64,000 nucleotides of DNA. Source: Nectonema munidae (Eukaryota > Nematomorpha > Nectonematoida > Nectonematidae). This document shows, in pieces, positions 43,736 to 55,251 of the stretch (positions are counted from its first letter, which is position 1; every line of letters begins with the position of its first letter). A model generated the notes under the pieces. That model worked only from the letters and a program-made list of their open reading frames with translations, searched no databases and was not told the origin of the DNA. The stretch spans positions 1-64,000 of the forward strand of contig JAUIRK010000388.1 of NCBI GenBank assembly GCA_030549495.1, read 5' to 3'. Position numbers and translations under genes: made by a program.

Positions 43736-46700
43736 AAGATATCCTCAATTCCTAAGTTCTTAGATTTGTATTGAAAAAGTCGTCGATAAAATCATTTTCT
43801 TCAACCTACATTACATTTGTAAAAAATGTATTCCATTTTCTTCCCATGTTTTTATAACTCTTTTATTTTTGTTTATTGTAAATTAATCTAAGTAATAACT
43901 TAATGTTTGTTAACTTAAAGCTTTGTATTTTGAACATCTTTAGCTTTTAATCCTAACAATTATTTAAAAAGACTTAAAACAATTATTTTTCGTGGTCAAA
44001 AATATTGTATAATAGAATATTAGATACCTTCTTCAGCTCCTAAACAAAAGTATGGATTGAGAAAGAAAGGAATATAAGTGATTAAGAGTGGTATTTTTAA
44101 AAATGAAATTTACTAGCGACGAAAATCAAGACAATGAAGACTGAGAGAAAGTAGAAAATATTTTTCAGCATTTTTAAGCGAACTGAGATAAGAACAATTA
44201 ACGAAATGGAAAAATTAAATCTGTAGCAGTCTTTTATACTCTTCATATTTTGGTTTGTTTACCATTATTTTTAATTACTTTTAAGTTTCAATTTACTATT
44301 CCTCATAAATTGTTTACATTGAACTTCAGTACAAATTTTAAATTAATAAAATTTGTTTGTTTTCAATTATTTTTCAAACACCAACAAAAAATAAACTTTA
44401 TGAGATTCAAATAAAAAAGGAAAAGTAGTAGAAAAAAATGTAATCCATTTAGTTTTATCCATGTTGTTTCATATACGTTTATTTTGTTATGATAAAAAAT
44501 TGAGTTGCATAAAAATATAAATTATCGACAAAGATGATTAAGAAGAATATTGAAGATTTAAATTTTAAATCATAAAATTCATTATATCATTTAAAGGAAG
44601 TTTATAAAATTAAAAAAATAAGAAAAGTATTTATTGTATGCGGGTTTCTAGTTATCAATTTTAAAGAAAATGTAATGAAAAAAAAATGTATAATATGATG
44701 ATTTTCGACTGGTCGTTCGAAAAAGTTCATAATAAATATTTGAACACACAGAAAAAGTGACTAAATTGTTCAATTTCTATAATTTTTTTAGATTCAATAC
44801 TTGGTAGCTATTTGTGTATGCAACCCAAAATTTTCTAATTTTATGAAATATTAAATATACAGGGTGCTCTTATACGGGCGTACAGAGGAGATATATACCC
44901 TTGGGGAACACTTCTTTGGGCGGCAAATATAAAAAATTCCATTCTTATAAACGAACTTAAAAATGTCTAAATTCTGATAAAAAATGAATTTTGATTGTGT
45001 GATGACAAAATATCAACTACGCCCAGGAACTGAGCAAGGCATGTTACATTAATTAAGAGCAGAGTGAGGGGCGCACTAAAGCTTTTGTCTTAGGGCGCCA
45101 CTAATTTTTTGGATTTGGAGAGGACTGAAATTTTTGCCATGAGGCGTAACATAGGCATTTATTACAAAGCAAAATCTTTCTTGAAAAAATATTGATGATT
45201 TACTTTAATTATTAGATTTTATGTGGCCGTTATTTAGAATATGTTTACTAACAAGAAAAAAACTAAAAATCTTCATTGTTAATTAAAATCCCAATACCAA
45301 TTTCACATATTCTAAAGCAATTTAAGCGTGCAATGCATTGTACATACAAATAATTTAAAAATAGCATAAACTAAGTTTGCAAAACGAAGTAGTGCTAAAG
45401 TTTTATAAATTTCTTAATTAATTACTGCATCCATTGTTAATAAATACAAATAAGCAGTAAGACAGCGTAATTAGTTAAAGCTTTATAATGATACACAATA
45501 TACAAAGTATATCAATTCGCCTCCTTTTAAAGGATGTTTCCACTTTTTACGAACTAAGTCCTCATTATTAAGACTAAATAGTTCCCAGCTTACTTGAGTG
45601 TGGTGTTATCGAGGAATGCAGCATTCCTAAAATCATCTCGTCGCTTTTCTCAGTTCTGAAGAAGAGCAATAAATATTCTTTTATTGCGCATTTCTCGTTT
45701 TCAAGGACCCAACGCCAACTCGACGATTGTATTAGTTGCCCCATTCGCCTATTGCCGCAATATTTAACAATCTAGTTTTGATTCTAGTATCCAGAGCTTC
45801 TGTTGAACGAGGACACTCAGCTCTCAAATTTTTTAAAACGCGTTAGAGCAATGGTTCTCAATGTGGTCCAGGTGGACCAAAAGTGGTCCATGAGATATTT
45901 TTGTGGATCATACAAAACTGCAGTGAAATGCTAAAAACTATAAAATGAAAAATTTCATATAATTTGCAAACATGAATCTATATAAAAAAAATTCTGCATT
46001 TCTATTTTGAACTAAATAATATTTGAGTAAATATGTGTTTTTTATTTATATGTTTATTCAAATTAATTTTTAAATTTTTATATAAGATTTATTAAAAATT
46101 AATTTTTTTTTTAAAATCAAACTAGAATTTGACGGTGCTAGTAAAATGACCTAACAGAAAAAGCTCTAATAACTTTTGAAATAATGTATCGATTACTTTC
46201 AAATTTAACAAAGTGATAAAATATAAAAATATATATAATATAGTAAAATTACATTCGAATATATTTAGTAGATTATTTATTATGATCTCTTAAAATTTGT
46301 GATTATTTTTGGCAGCCATTTTTTGTTAAATGAGCTGACAAATTTAATGGCGGCTTTTTCTGTGTTAAAATTAGCTTTTAAATTTTCTTTCTGCTTTTAG
46401 TTCTTTAAAATGGCTGTTTTTTATATTATTTTACGTTCAATTCAAATCAATTTGGTTAGTTAGAGATATGTTAACTTACTTGAATAAAGATATGTTACCT
46501 CTAAAATGGATATTAAAAATCTCATCAACATATCGAACTTATTCATTTATTTTTTTAAAAAACATATTTGAGTATTTTGACAATATCATTGTTTTGAATA
46601 ATGTTTGAGATTCACGGATTTAATTCGTTTAAGAAAAATTATACATTAGGAAGTTAGTATTTTTATGAAAAATCAATCCATAAAAATTCCTTTTTTTTAA

Positions 46701-46970
46701 ATATTACACACATAACATTTAAAAGCTTAGAAATGAGTTGAAATTCGCTAGAAAGTAATTCCAACGTAAAAAAGTTTGTTTTAAATTACGAAGGAAACAT
46801 TTTTTGACGTTTTTAAATATAATAAATATTATATGTGTCATTGAATGCTTCTTTATTTATTTTAAGGAATTATTTATTTGAAGGTATTAAACCTCAGTAT
46901 TATTATGCATAAAATTATACTCATATAGTTTTACTTACCAACACAGTTATTGCAAAATTCAAAAATAGAC
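43736..46970. other. Mostly gene-free stretch with a hAT terminus
   Basis: At about 45848 'caatggttctcaatgtggtc' with 'caggtggacc' looks like a Charlie-type hAT terminal repeat; its partner was not found. A minus-strand open stretch at 45732-45833 (KNLRAECPRSTEALDTRIKT...) reads like real protein, perhaps a decayed transposase, but I cannot place it. 'acagggtgctc' near 44861 may be another element end. The rest is plain AT-rich DNA. Confidence 0.35.
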
Positions 46971-46978
46971 GTATATTT

Positions 46979-47211
46979 TGTTTCAACATACGTCGTTTTT
47001 CAATTTTATAAACATTTGTACTGAAATTATTTTTGCGTCACTATTACTTTTCAAGAAATTATTTTTGCGTCACTTTTACTTTTCAAGAAATTATTTTTAC
47101 GTCACTTTTACTTTTTAATTACAGACGTTGAGCAATATAAGATTCTGTTTCAACATACGCCGTTTTCAAATTTTATAAACATTTGTACTGAAATTATTTT
47201 TACGTCACCAT
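46979..47211. repeat. Tandem duplication upstream of the pogo element
   Basis: The block from 'gtttcaacatacg[tc]cgtttt' through 'aacatttgtactgaaattat' and 'gcgtcac' occurs at about 46980-47042 and 47148-47210. Between them 'acttttcaagaaattatttt' is repeated at about 47047 and 47079. The pogo element at 47214 inserted into the TA of the second copy. Confidence 0.75.
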
Positions 47212-47337
47212 TACCGTATTTCATCGTCTATAAGCCGCACTTTTTTTACTTGGAATTTTCCATCAATTTACGGGTGCGGCCTATAGGCAAATATAAAAAA
47301 TAATGTTTTTTTAACGCATTGTCAATATTCAATATAT

Positions 47338-48685
47338 TCAATCATACATAAATATATACAAAGAAGTGTCAATACAGTTTATTAAATTTAAAATTGATCC
47401 GTCTTCTTCATCTGAACTAGAACCAAACATGTCATACTCCTTCTGGGACAGGGTAACTGCATCAGTAGAGTCATAATAAAGTTCAACTTCCTTATCTTCC
47501 CTTTCAACACTCACATCATCCCTGTTCTCCCACAAAAATTCATCCTGTGTCCCATCAAGTTTGTTTGAAATCCCACACTTCAAAAACCCATTTGTGATAG
47601 AAGAAGTAGGGATGTCCTTCTAGGACTCTACAATCGAATTACAAATGGTTGGTAGATCAACCCTTTTCAGTCGTCCAGTGGGGGTCCTTGCTTGGTTTCC
47701 GGTAGCCATCCACTCAGTCCATTTCTTCCTCATCCTCTCCTTGAAAGGACGGTTAACCGAGACATCCAGTGGCTGCAGGACAGAGGTTAGACCTCCTGGG
47801 ATAATAGCTGGTGTGGTCTTGAGGATTTTCAGCTGTTGCAGAACTTCTGCTCTCTTGTGGCACCTGAAACTGCCCAGAACTAAGATGGAAGGTTTCTTCA
47901 ACAAGCTGCCAGGTCTGGAATCCCATACTTGATTGACCCAGTCTTTTAAAAGGTTCTGTTCATCCAACCTTTTGGATGGACTCTGACATGGAGACCAGAG
48001 GAGAACTTTTCCTTCGGCAATTTCTTTCGTTTGAAGACTACAAAGGGGGTAGCTTGCTACGATCAGCAGTGCAGGCCAGCATCACGGTGAAGTTGCTCTT
48101 CTCATGGCCGGTGGTGCCTATGGACACAGTCTTGCTCCCCTTAGAGGCGATGGTGGTGTTGGATGGCAGATCGAAGGTGAGGGGAGTCTGGTCTGCGTTG
48201 CCGATCTGGCTGAGGGAGTACTCTTGCTTCTTGTGTTGATCAATGATAAACTTCTGGATGCTTATTATCTTGTCCTCATACTGGTCTGGAAATCGTTGGG
48301 TGATGGTTGTCCTCCTTCGAACCGATAGGTTGTGCCTTTCTAAGAACCTGGCAACCCAACCATAACTTGATTTGAATTCTGTTGCACCAAACTGTGGAGC
48401 GACTTGGAGGGCACAGACTCGCAGTTCTGTGGTGGATACTGGGATGCATGCTTGTCGACGCCGTAGAATCTCTTCTAAAGGCTTGGATTCCAACTCGGGG
48501 TATTTGGCTGAGCTACCACGGTTGGTCATCTTGTACTTTGGCATCTCTTCAAGGGTGGGTCTGTTTCTTTTCCATCTTCGGATGTTGGATTCATCGATAC
48601 CAAAATGTCTGGTTGCAGCCCTGTTACCATGAAGGTCAGCATACTCAGCCTTGACAGTGTAATGGATTCTTCTTGTAGGAGGCAT
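47338..48685 (-). pseudogene. POGK-like pogo transposase (DDE_1), inactive
   Basis: Starts at ATG 48685 (MPPTRRIHYTVKAEYADLHG). The N-terminal helix-turn-helix ends near 'FGIDESNIRRWKRNRP'. The CENP-B-like second domain includes 'STTELRVCALQVAPQFGA' and 'SSYGWVARFLERHNLSVRRR'. In the DDE_1 catalytic domain the first aspartate is in 'QIGNADQTPLTFDLP', followed by 'TGHEKSNFTVMLACTAD'. A frame change falls at a C run near 48040, after which the frame continues PFVVFKRKKLP and MDEQNLLKDW. The second catalytic aspartate is lost: 'SILVLGSFRCH' where the family has LVLDSFRGH. The third is kept in 'VLQPLDVSVNRPF'. One TAG near 47622 replaces the usual tryptophan. An acidic tail ends at 47338. It is therefore inactive, but only lightly damaged. 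Confidence 0.85.
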
Positions 48686-48778
48686 GTTGTTGGTAGAGAG
48701 CAGTAGATAGGTATAAATTATGATATTGGTTAAATTGTGGAGGCTTAATATAGCATAAAGAAAGAAAATTAACAGGAT

Positions 48779-48895
48779 GCCACTTGATTACTTTACACCA
48801 AATTGATACCACTTGATTACTTCACACCAGATGCCACTTTAATTACTTCACACCAAATTGACACCACTTGATTACTTCACACCAAATGGCACTCA
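48779..48895. repeat. About 30-bp tandem repeats inside the pogo element
   Basis: Four imperfect copies of 'ccacttgattacttcacacc' followed by 'aaattga' or a variant lie in the upstream part of the POGK-like element, between its terminus and the transposase start. Subterminal repeats of this sort can be transposase binding sites; that role is inferred. Confidence 0.7.
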
Positions 48896-49061
48896 TATTG
48901 AGTATTTTATATTGTATTCTAAATGTAATCGACTTAAGCTGCTGGATGTCTGTGGGTACGGCTTATAGACATAAGTAAGGTTTTTTACTTTGTATTTCGT
49001 TCAAAAGTCGGGGTGCGGCTTATATACGATGAAACACTGTACTTTTTTTGTTCTCAAAATA

Positions 49062-49630
49062 ATGTCTACGCGTTTTGAAAGTGAAGAAGAACCAATGGAT
49101 TATCTGATTCTGAAGATGATATTATAGAAGAAAATGTAGAAAATAGTGAGAGTTATTCAGAATCAAGTGAAGAGTGTCAAAAAGAACAAAAAGAATTGTT
49201 ATAAAAAGATAAAAGTGTTAGATAGAGCACCGATATTCCTTATCTTCAAGGTAAATTTAGAGCTGAAAATATTATTCATGGTAAAGTTGGAGTGACAAAA
49301 TGTGTTAAAAAGTTTATTGCAAATATTATGGATTCATTTGATTCTTGTTTTAATTTTTCATTGATGAAAATTGTTATTTATAATACAAACCTTGAAGGAA
49401 AACGTATTTACAAAGATAAATGGACTGATGTAGTTGAAGTCACTTTGAAAGCATACATTGGTCTTTTGATCTTAGCTGGAGTTTTTCGTTCATATGGGGA
49501 ATCTCTGATTAATTTATGGGATGATGATATTGGAAGACCAATTTTTAAAGCTACCATGTCAAAAAAGACGTTTGAAACAATAACTCAAGTGTTGCGCTTC
49601 GATGACAAAAAGGATAGAAAGGATAGTTTA
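49062..49630 (+). pseudogene. piggyBac transposase, N-terminal half
   Basis: Starts MSTRFESEEEPMD at 49062. After an early frame change the acidic N-terminal region continues (LSDSEDDIIEEN, ESYSESSEECQKEQ), then from 49292 a long frame. Family blocks are 'VEVTLKAYIGLLILAGVFRS', 'LWDDDIGRPIFKATMSKKTF' and 'QVLRFDDKKDRKD'. That is the start of the DDE_Tnp_1_7 domain, ending just before the first catalytic aspartate. After 49625 the sequence is unrelated. Neither terminus was found. It lies immediately to the right of the POGK-like element but is not part of it. Confidence 0.75.
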
Positions 49631-49774
49631 TTTACATTTATTTTTTCAAAATTTCAAATCTTTATCTTCAAATATAATTATTTTTTGTGTTTTTATATAT
49701 CCGAAATTATTGTGTGTAAATTTTTTTTATATATTTTATCATAAAAGATTGTTATTTTATATTTTTAAGATAAT

Positions 49775-50420
49775 AAAATGGCATCTACTTTAAATACAAT
49801 TCCTCTTTCAAATGACAATATTACAAGAAGACAAGACGAAATGTCAAAATTTGTTTAAGAAAAGTTGGTAGAAATTTTGCAAAAAAACTAAATTTTCTAT
49901 TCAAATTGATGAAAGAAAAATTCATAATAAAGATATTCTTTTGGTCTATATCAAATTTATCTATGAAAATGACATAAAAGAAGAAATACTATTTTTAAGA
50001 TTTTAGCTCAAACTACAAAGGTAGAAGATATATTTAATGGAGTATTTTAATGCTGAGAAAATTTCCTTGACTAATTTGATAAATATTGCTTCAGATATAG
50101 CCTCAGCTATGACTGGAAAAGGTACAGGCTTTGTTTCTAGAGTAAAATCTGTTGTACCTCACATTTTACATGTACATTGTGTTATTCAAAGACAACATTT
50201 AGTTGCTAAAAATATTGGCGGAGACATGGAAGAAGCTCTAAACACTGCTTTACAGGCAATTAATTTTGTTAAGTCAAATTCACGAAAGATTTTTTTCTTA
50301 ATTTTGTCAAGATAATAGTTTTAAAACTTTATTACTTCATACAGAATTAAGGTGGTTATAAAATGAACTCAGTCTTGAAAGACTACTATCTATTGGAACA
50401 ATTAATTGAATTTTTTGTTC
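49775..50420 (+). pseudogene. hAT transposase remnant, ZBED5/SCAND3 type
   Basis: Translation begins MASTLNTIPLSNDNITRRQD (family block IPLSNDTIxRRIxxM), then, after a stop, 'EKLVEILQK', 'FSIQIDERK' and 'LLVYIKFIYENDIKEE'. From 50037 the open frame carries 'ASDIASAMTGKGTGFVSRVK' (catalytic TDGAxAMTGKxSGFVxRV, with the aspartate in a changed context). It continues 'PHILHVHCVIQRQHLVAKNI' and 'ALNTALQAINFVKSNSRKIF', then 'FKTLLLHTELRWL' at about 50310-50350. The family's N-terminal zinc finger and C-terminal dimerisation domain are missing. Stops and at least two frame changes make it dead. Confidence 0.75.
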
Positions 50421-50619
50421 AAGTCTAAGATCACTTGTAACGACTCTAAAAGCAACTGATATAACCAGAGAAATATTATAAATACTTACTAGATTTTCTA
50501 GTAAGGGGCGTGAGTAGGATTGGTTAGATAATCCTAGAAAAATCATTCGCTGGCTCTCATCCCATTGCCGTTATAATGCATACTTTTTCGTATGCAAAAT
50601 TATTTAGGTAAAGAATAGA

Positions 50620-50907
50620 CACATTATTATCGGTTGCGATGAGGAAATGACATTAATTAAAGCAATCAAAGATTCATTTTCCAACTATACAATAACTCTC
50701 TGTAATAGACATCTAAGAAACAATTCAAATAAAATGTGTCTTAAAAAGCATGAATATAATGCCCTCGAAAATAAACTATTTTCTCCTAATGGGATTTGTT
50801 CGCTGATAGATTTCAATCAAAGAAAAATTGAAAGAATTTGTTATTTGCCTCGAATTAAGTTTAAAGAAATTATACCTATTTTGGACGAACAATATATCAG
50901 AATCTAA
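50620..50907 (+). pseudogene. Possible MULE-type transposase fragment
   Basis: The frame reads 'HIIIGCDEEMTLIKAIKDSF' then SNYTITLCNRHLRNN, which resembles the second catalytic aspartate and C-x2-H block of Mutator-like transposases (pattern D-x-E-x-A-x-x-x-A-I-x-x-x-F-P...C-x-x-H-L). A following open frame (51045-51278, lysine-rich, MERFQRKHKEKPKIDNINTF...) may belong to the same relic. The match is short and no ends are seen, so the class is tentative. Confidence 0.35.
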
Positions 50908-53900
50908 GAATTACATCTTTAAACTTAATTTCGATTGAAAACAGAAAAATATTTTAGAAATTATAAAAATGCTTTATTTAGAAATTATAAGGGATCAAAG
51001 TCTACTTTTTCAAGCCACTAATTTAACTGGCGAGTATTATTTATATGGAACGTTTTCAAAGAAAACATAAGGAAAAACCTAAAATTGATAATATTAATAC
51101 TTTTTATCTTTTAAGTTTCGATGAATCATCGAAGGTTTCGATATCTTCTGATACACATCTGGTACTCCCAAAGATAAAAAAAATTGCCAAGAAACCATGC
51201 AAAATAAAAAGGTCAAAATCTTTGAAAACAGTTATTATTAAGAAAAAAGAACAATTTCTTGATAAATTAAGTATCTAATTCAATCTTCTAATACATAATT
51301 ATGTTCTTATTATGCAACACCGTATTCATTGAATTTGTTCACATTTTTTTATCCACTAGTTTTAATGAAATAAACCATTTTCATTTCATGGTACTATAAC
51401 CTTTACTGTCACGATTTTATCTAAAAATTAAAATTTAAAATTTTTACCTTTATTTGAATTGTAGGTAAATCTGGCATGGTGGTGGTGGTTTTTTTGGACA
51501 CAAAATTTAATAATTCTTTTCAGATCTTGTGGCAAACTGGTATGAAAAGATATGGGAGTTTTTTAGGCTGCACGTAAATCAGTTCCTCGTCCTGCAGCCT
51601 GGTAACGTGTTCTTCACGGCTAAGAATTCATATCCCATATACTCCAAATGTAATTTACTAAAAGTTAGCAATTGAAAAACAAGTCAATTCAAAAACTCAA
51701 TTTGTTTTTATTTTCAACTCTTACATCATTCGTGAAGAGCATTAGAAAGAATAAAAGATTTTAGTTACATAAAATCAAAGATCTATCGATAATTTCTTTA
51801 ATACAATAAATTAATTTAACCTTTTTCCTATACATTTTATGATGTATTATATAATATAGATTGTCTTAAATATTTACTAGCTTAACTATATTGATACTTA
51901 TCTAGAAACAAAAGAGCTAGCTTATAGTATTATATGCTAATTAGATGGGAATGCTGTTATTTATAAAGAGGTTATCATTTATATGATTAAAATTCGAACT
52001 TATATTAATTTATTAACTTTCAAAAAACTAGAAATAGCAAAATAATTGTACTAGACCGGTTTTTTTTATCTCAATGTGTATCCTTATTTTGTCTTTTAGT
52101 TAATTAAGCACTGCTTATATAACTTATAAAACTATTAACATTAACTTTCTTCCCTTATTTTAGAAAGATTGCATACGCTTCACTATTAGGTTAGCTAAAG
52201 CAGGGGCAGGCACTAGGTTTAAAAACTATTTTTAGCTAAATAAAGCAAATCTGGTTCAAAAAGTTTGCCAACTTTTAAAAAACTTAAAAGAATTTTAGTA
52301 TAATAGAGGGCTGGTAATTGAGTATTAAAAAATATTTTTGATGTTTTTGCGGGTAAAAGTATTTACCGTTGCGAAATTTAATCGAGATTAAAATAGGGTT
52401 TTTGACCCTTTCAGGTCAAAAAATGTCAACCAAAATCAAATATACATTGTACAACATTTTATATTTTAATGTCAATAGTCTATAACTTAGTGTTTGCATT
52501 ATATACACTGTTGAAACTTTATAAGCATTAGGCATATATTTAAATAAAATTATCTACATTAAATCGACCAAGCAAATTTTATTTTTCAACTCAGTTTATA
52601 TAATTAGGGTGTAAAAATATTTGAAAGTTTCAGACAAATTTGCTGAAAATTTCTTTTTTTTTAAAATATGAACACAAAAAATTTATTAACAAATCAAAAT
52701 TAAATCAATTAAATGTTCGTTTGACCAAATGAATTCAATACTTCAATCTAAAAATTACACGGTATAAATTTTGTTACAAATAAATAAATTAATTGAATAC
52801 CTAGTTTATTTTGTTATTCTATATAAAAATAAAAAAAGTATTAGGAATCGTAACAGGTAAAGTTATATGTATAAAAATTTTAATCTTTTGATTTAAATTA
52901 TACAATGTTTACCTGTTACATATGGCTCTAAATATTTAAAATTTTTGTAATAGTATTAAAATAAGCTAATTGAACAAATCTAAATATAAACATTTTGACA
53001 AAATTTCAGTTTACCACTTTCGAAGTCGTTTGAAATACAAATTTAACATTTTAGAAGAGAAAATTTCAACAAAATTTACTCGTTGTGAAGTTGTCTAGAA
53101 ATTGCAAATAAATAAGTACATTTTAAGTATTGAGAAAACTAGATGTTAAACATATTACAAAATATAAGAATTTACCTCATCTACAGATATCTGAAAATAA
53201 TGTTTATTAATAAATTGAACTAATAGATGTTGAAGTGGAAATAAATTTATAAGTTAAAATGGAAACATGTTAACAAAATTTCAAAGTTTACTACTTGCGA
53301 AGTTGTCTAAGAAATACAAAATTAAAATTTTAGAAAAGAAAATTTTAACAAAATTTACTCCTTGTGAAGCTGTCTAGAAATTTCAAATATATCAGGATAT
53401 TTTAAGCACTGAGATAATTTCACGTTAAAGATAAATCAAAAATATAAGAATTTACCTTTTCTACAAATTTCTGGAAATATAAATACACGATTAAAATAAT
53501 TTATATATATTCAAATTGACAAATAAAAAAAGTAATTTAAAATTATAATCATTGATTTATTATGTAAAAAAGTTTCGGCAAAGCATACAACTTTGTTAAG
53601 AAATTAACAAATTATCTTATTTACTATAATAATAACATTTTACAAAGCCTAAAATATTAAGTAAATATTTCAAAAAATATTAGATTACATTAATGGGATT
53701 ATGTAAAATGAGTAAAAAATCGAGGCAAAAAAATTTTTTTTATTTAAAAACTCACATTTTTTAGTATACCTAAAAAGAAAAACATTATAGTCACGGTATG
53801 ATAATCTCTAAACAAGGCATTTTTTAAAGTTGTGGTTGGCTTTCCAACATTTAAAACATTTTTTTCTCTTAAATTTTTTATTATTTATTTGATATCTATA

Positions 53901-55251
53901 AATAGATTATAATATAATAAAAATAAAAAGGAAAAAACTAAAAAGACTTACATATTCACAAACCGGGATTTTATAATATTATTTGTAATGTAAACAAAAT
54001 TTTTATTTATTATTTGATTTTATTTGAATATTTTTCTTTGCAAATTATTTCTCTAGATATTCTGTTTAAAATTATGCAGATTAAAAAAAAGCTAGTTTTT
54101 TTTCGTTGAAAAATAAAATTATTATTTTTTAAATTAAAAAAATATTTTATATTTATATTTTTCTTCCGAGAGACATAGCTTTAAATATCGATATAACAGA
54201 AATGAAGGAAAAAACAAAACTTTTAACATTTTTTCAATTATAAAAAAATATATATACAATAAATATAGCAAAATTATATTTTTTCTGAATAAGAGACTCA
54301 AGTTCTATAAGTAAGTTAAGTTTCATTTGATTATATTGTGTTATTGCTTAGTAATTGAGCAATACGTAATAGTCAGACTCATAATAAGTCTTTGTTTCAA
54401 AAGGCAATTTTTTTTAAATTTATATTTATTAAGATACAATTGAAAAAAAACATTATATTATGATGGAAAAAGGATACAACGAATAATTATTTTTTGTACA
54501 ATAATAATATTAAGATTCACATATTCCCAATTAACTACTGAATACGTCATAATAGATTGGGCCAAAGCATACAACATAATTTTTTAAATCTTGTTCCTTG
54601 AAAGAGTAAATATAAAGCATTATTATAGTTTGTTTTCTATGATAATTCTTAGTAAATTTAAAGAGGTGGAAAATTTAATATTTGTCTTATAGATGCATAT
54701 AGAGATTTTTAAGCTTTACTAGATAAATTCAAAAGTTACGTTGTTTTGATTTTCACGAAATTTTTTCTCAAAGAATACTTTGTAATAACTTTTCTTAGCT
54801 AACCAGGCAGGCTTCTTGGACTTTTATTACCGGGGAGGGGCACATCCTGGGGTGGGGGGACATTTTTATGATTTATGTTAGTAAATAGTTTTTTTTTATG
54901 ATTTTGTGTTTTTAGACAATTTTACGAAAAGTGATTAAACTACCATTTTTTGTATACTATGATTCCTTACAAAATGTAAAATATAAATCACCCTATAAGG
55001 GTTAACTACTTTAACGTTGGCTTTTGCTGCTTATAAAAACTTGAAAATATTAAATAAAGTGCTGATAAACTATCTCAATCAAATCCAGAGGCTTCCGTGC
55101 TTAGTCCATCTCCATCATCTCAACCAACCTGCCATGCCACCCATAGAGTATGCTGTAAGGGATACATCAAATTTATTTTCAAAAAACTTAAGTTATGCTG
55201 TAAAAATTTTTTATTTTTTGTTGTATAACTTTTTGTGATTGACTTTTTTTC
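50908..55251. other. Mostly gene-free AT-rich stretch
   Basis: No secure gene. 53005-53230 is repeated at about 53280-53475 (period about 277 bp; shared 'tttact[ca]cttgtgaag', 'gtctagaaatt', 'aatataagaatttacct'). At 54993-55007 'ccctataagggttaac' looks like a piggyBac-type terminus next to TTAA, but no partner was found. The short frame at 55017-55238 is unrecognised. Confidence 0.4.

Larger units (their letters stand above)
47214..49039 (-). mobile_element. pogo-superfamily element (POGK-like), nearly complete, TA target duplication
   Basis: TA at 47212-47213 and 49040-49041. The termini are CCGTATTTCATCGTCTATAA on the left and, reverse-complemented, CAGTGTTTCATCGTATATAA on the right, both continuing GCCGCAC. 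Flanking DNA rejoins sensibly: 'gtcaccatta' + 'ctttttttg' parallels the uninterrupted tandem copy 'gtcactattacttttc'. Contents are one transposase gene on the minus strand and a short tandem repeat upstream of it (48779-48895). Length is about 1.83 kb. It is more GC-rich than its surroundings, fitting recent arrival. Confidence 0.9.

Noticed and set aside
45732-45833. Minus-strand peptide KNLRAECPRSTEALDTRIKT... as a gene
   Set aside because: It looks protein-like, but it is only 34 codons long with stops around it and no family match, so it is mentioned only in the stretch description.
47645-48654. Several plus-strand frames of 74-95 codons opposite the POGK-like transposase
   Set aside because: They are shadows of the minus-strand gene, which matches a known family throughout.
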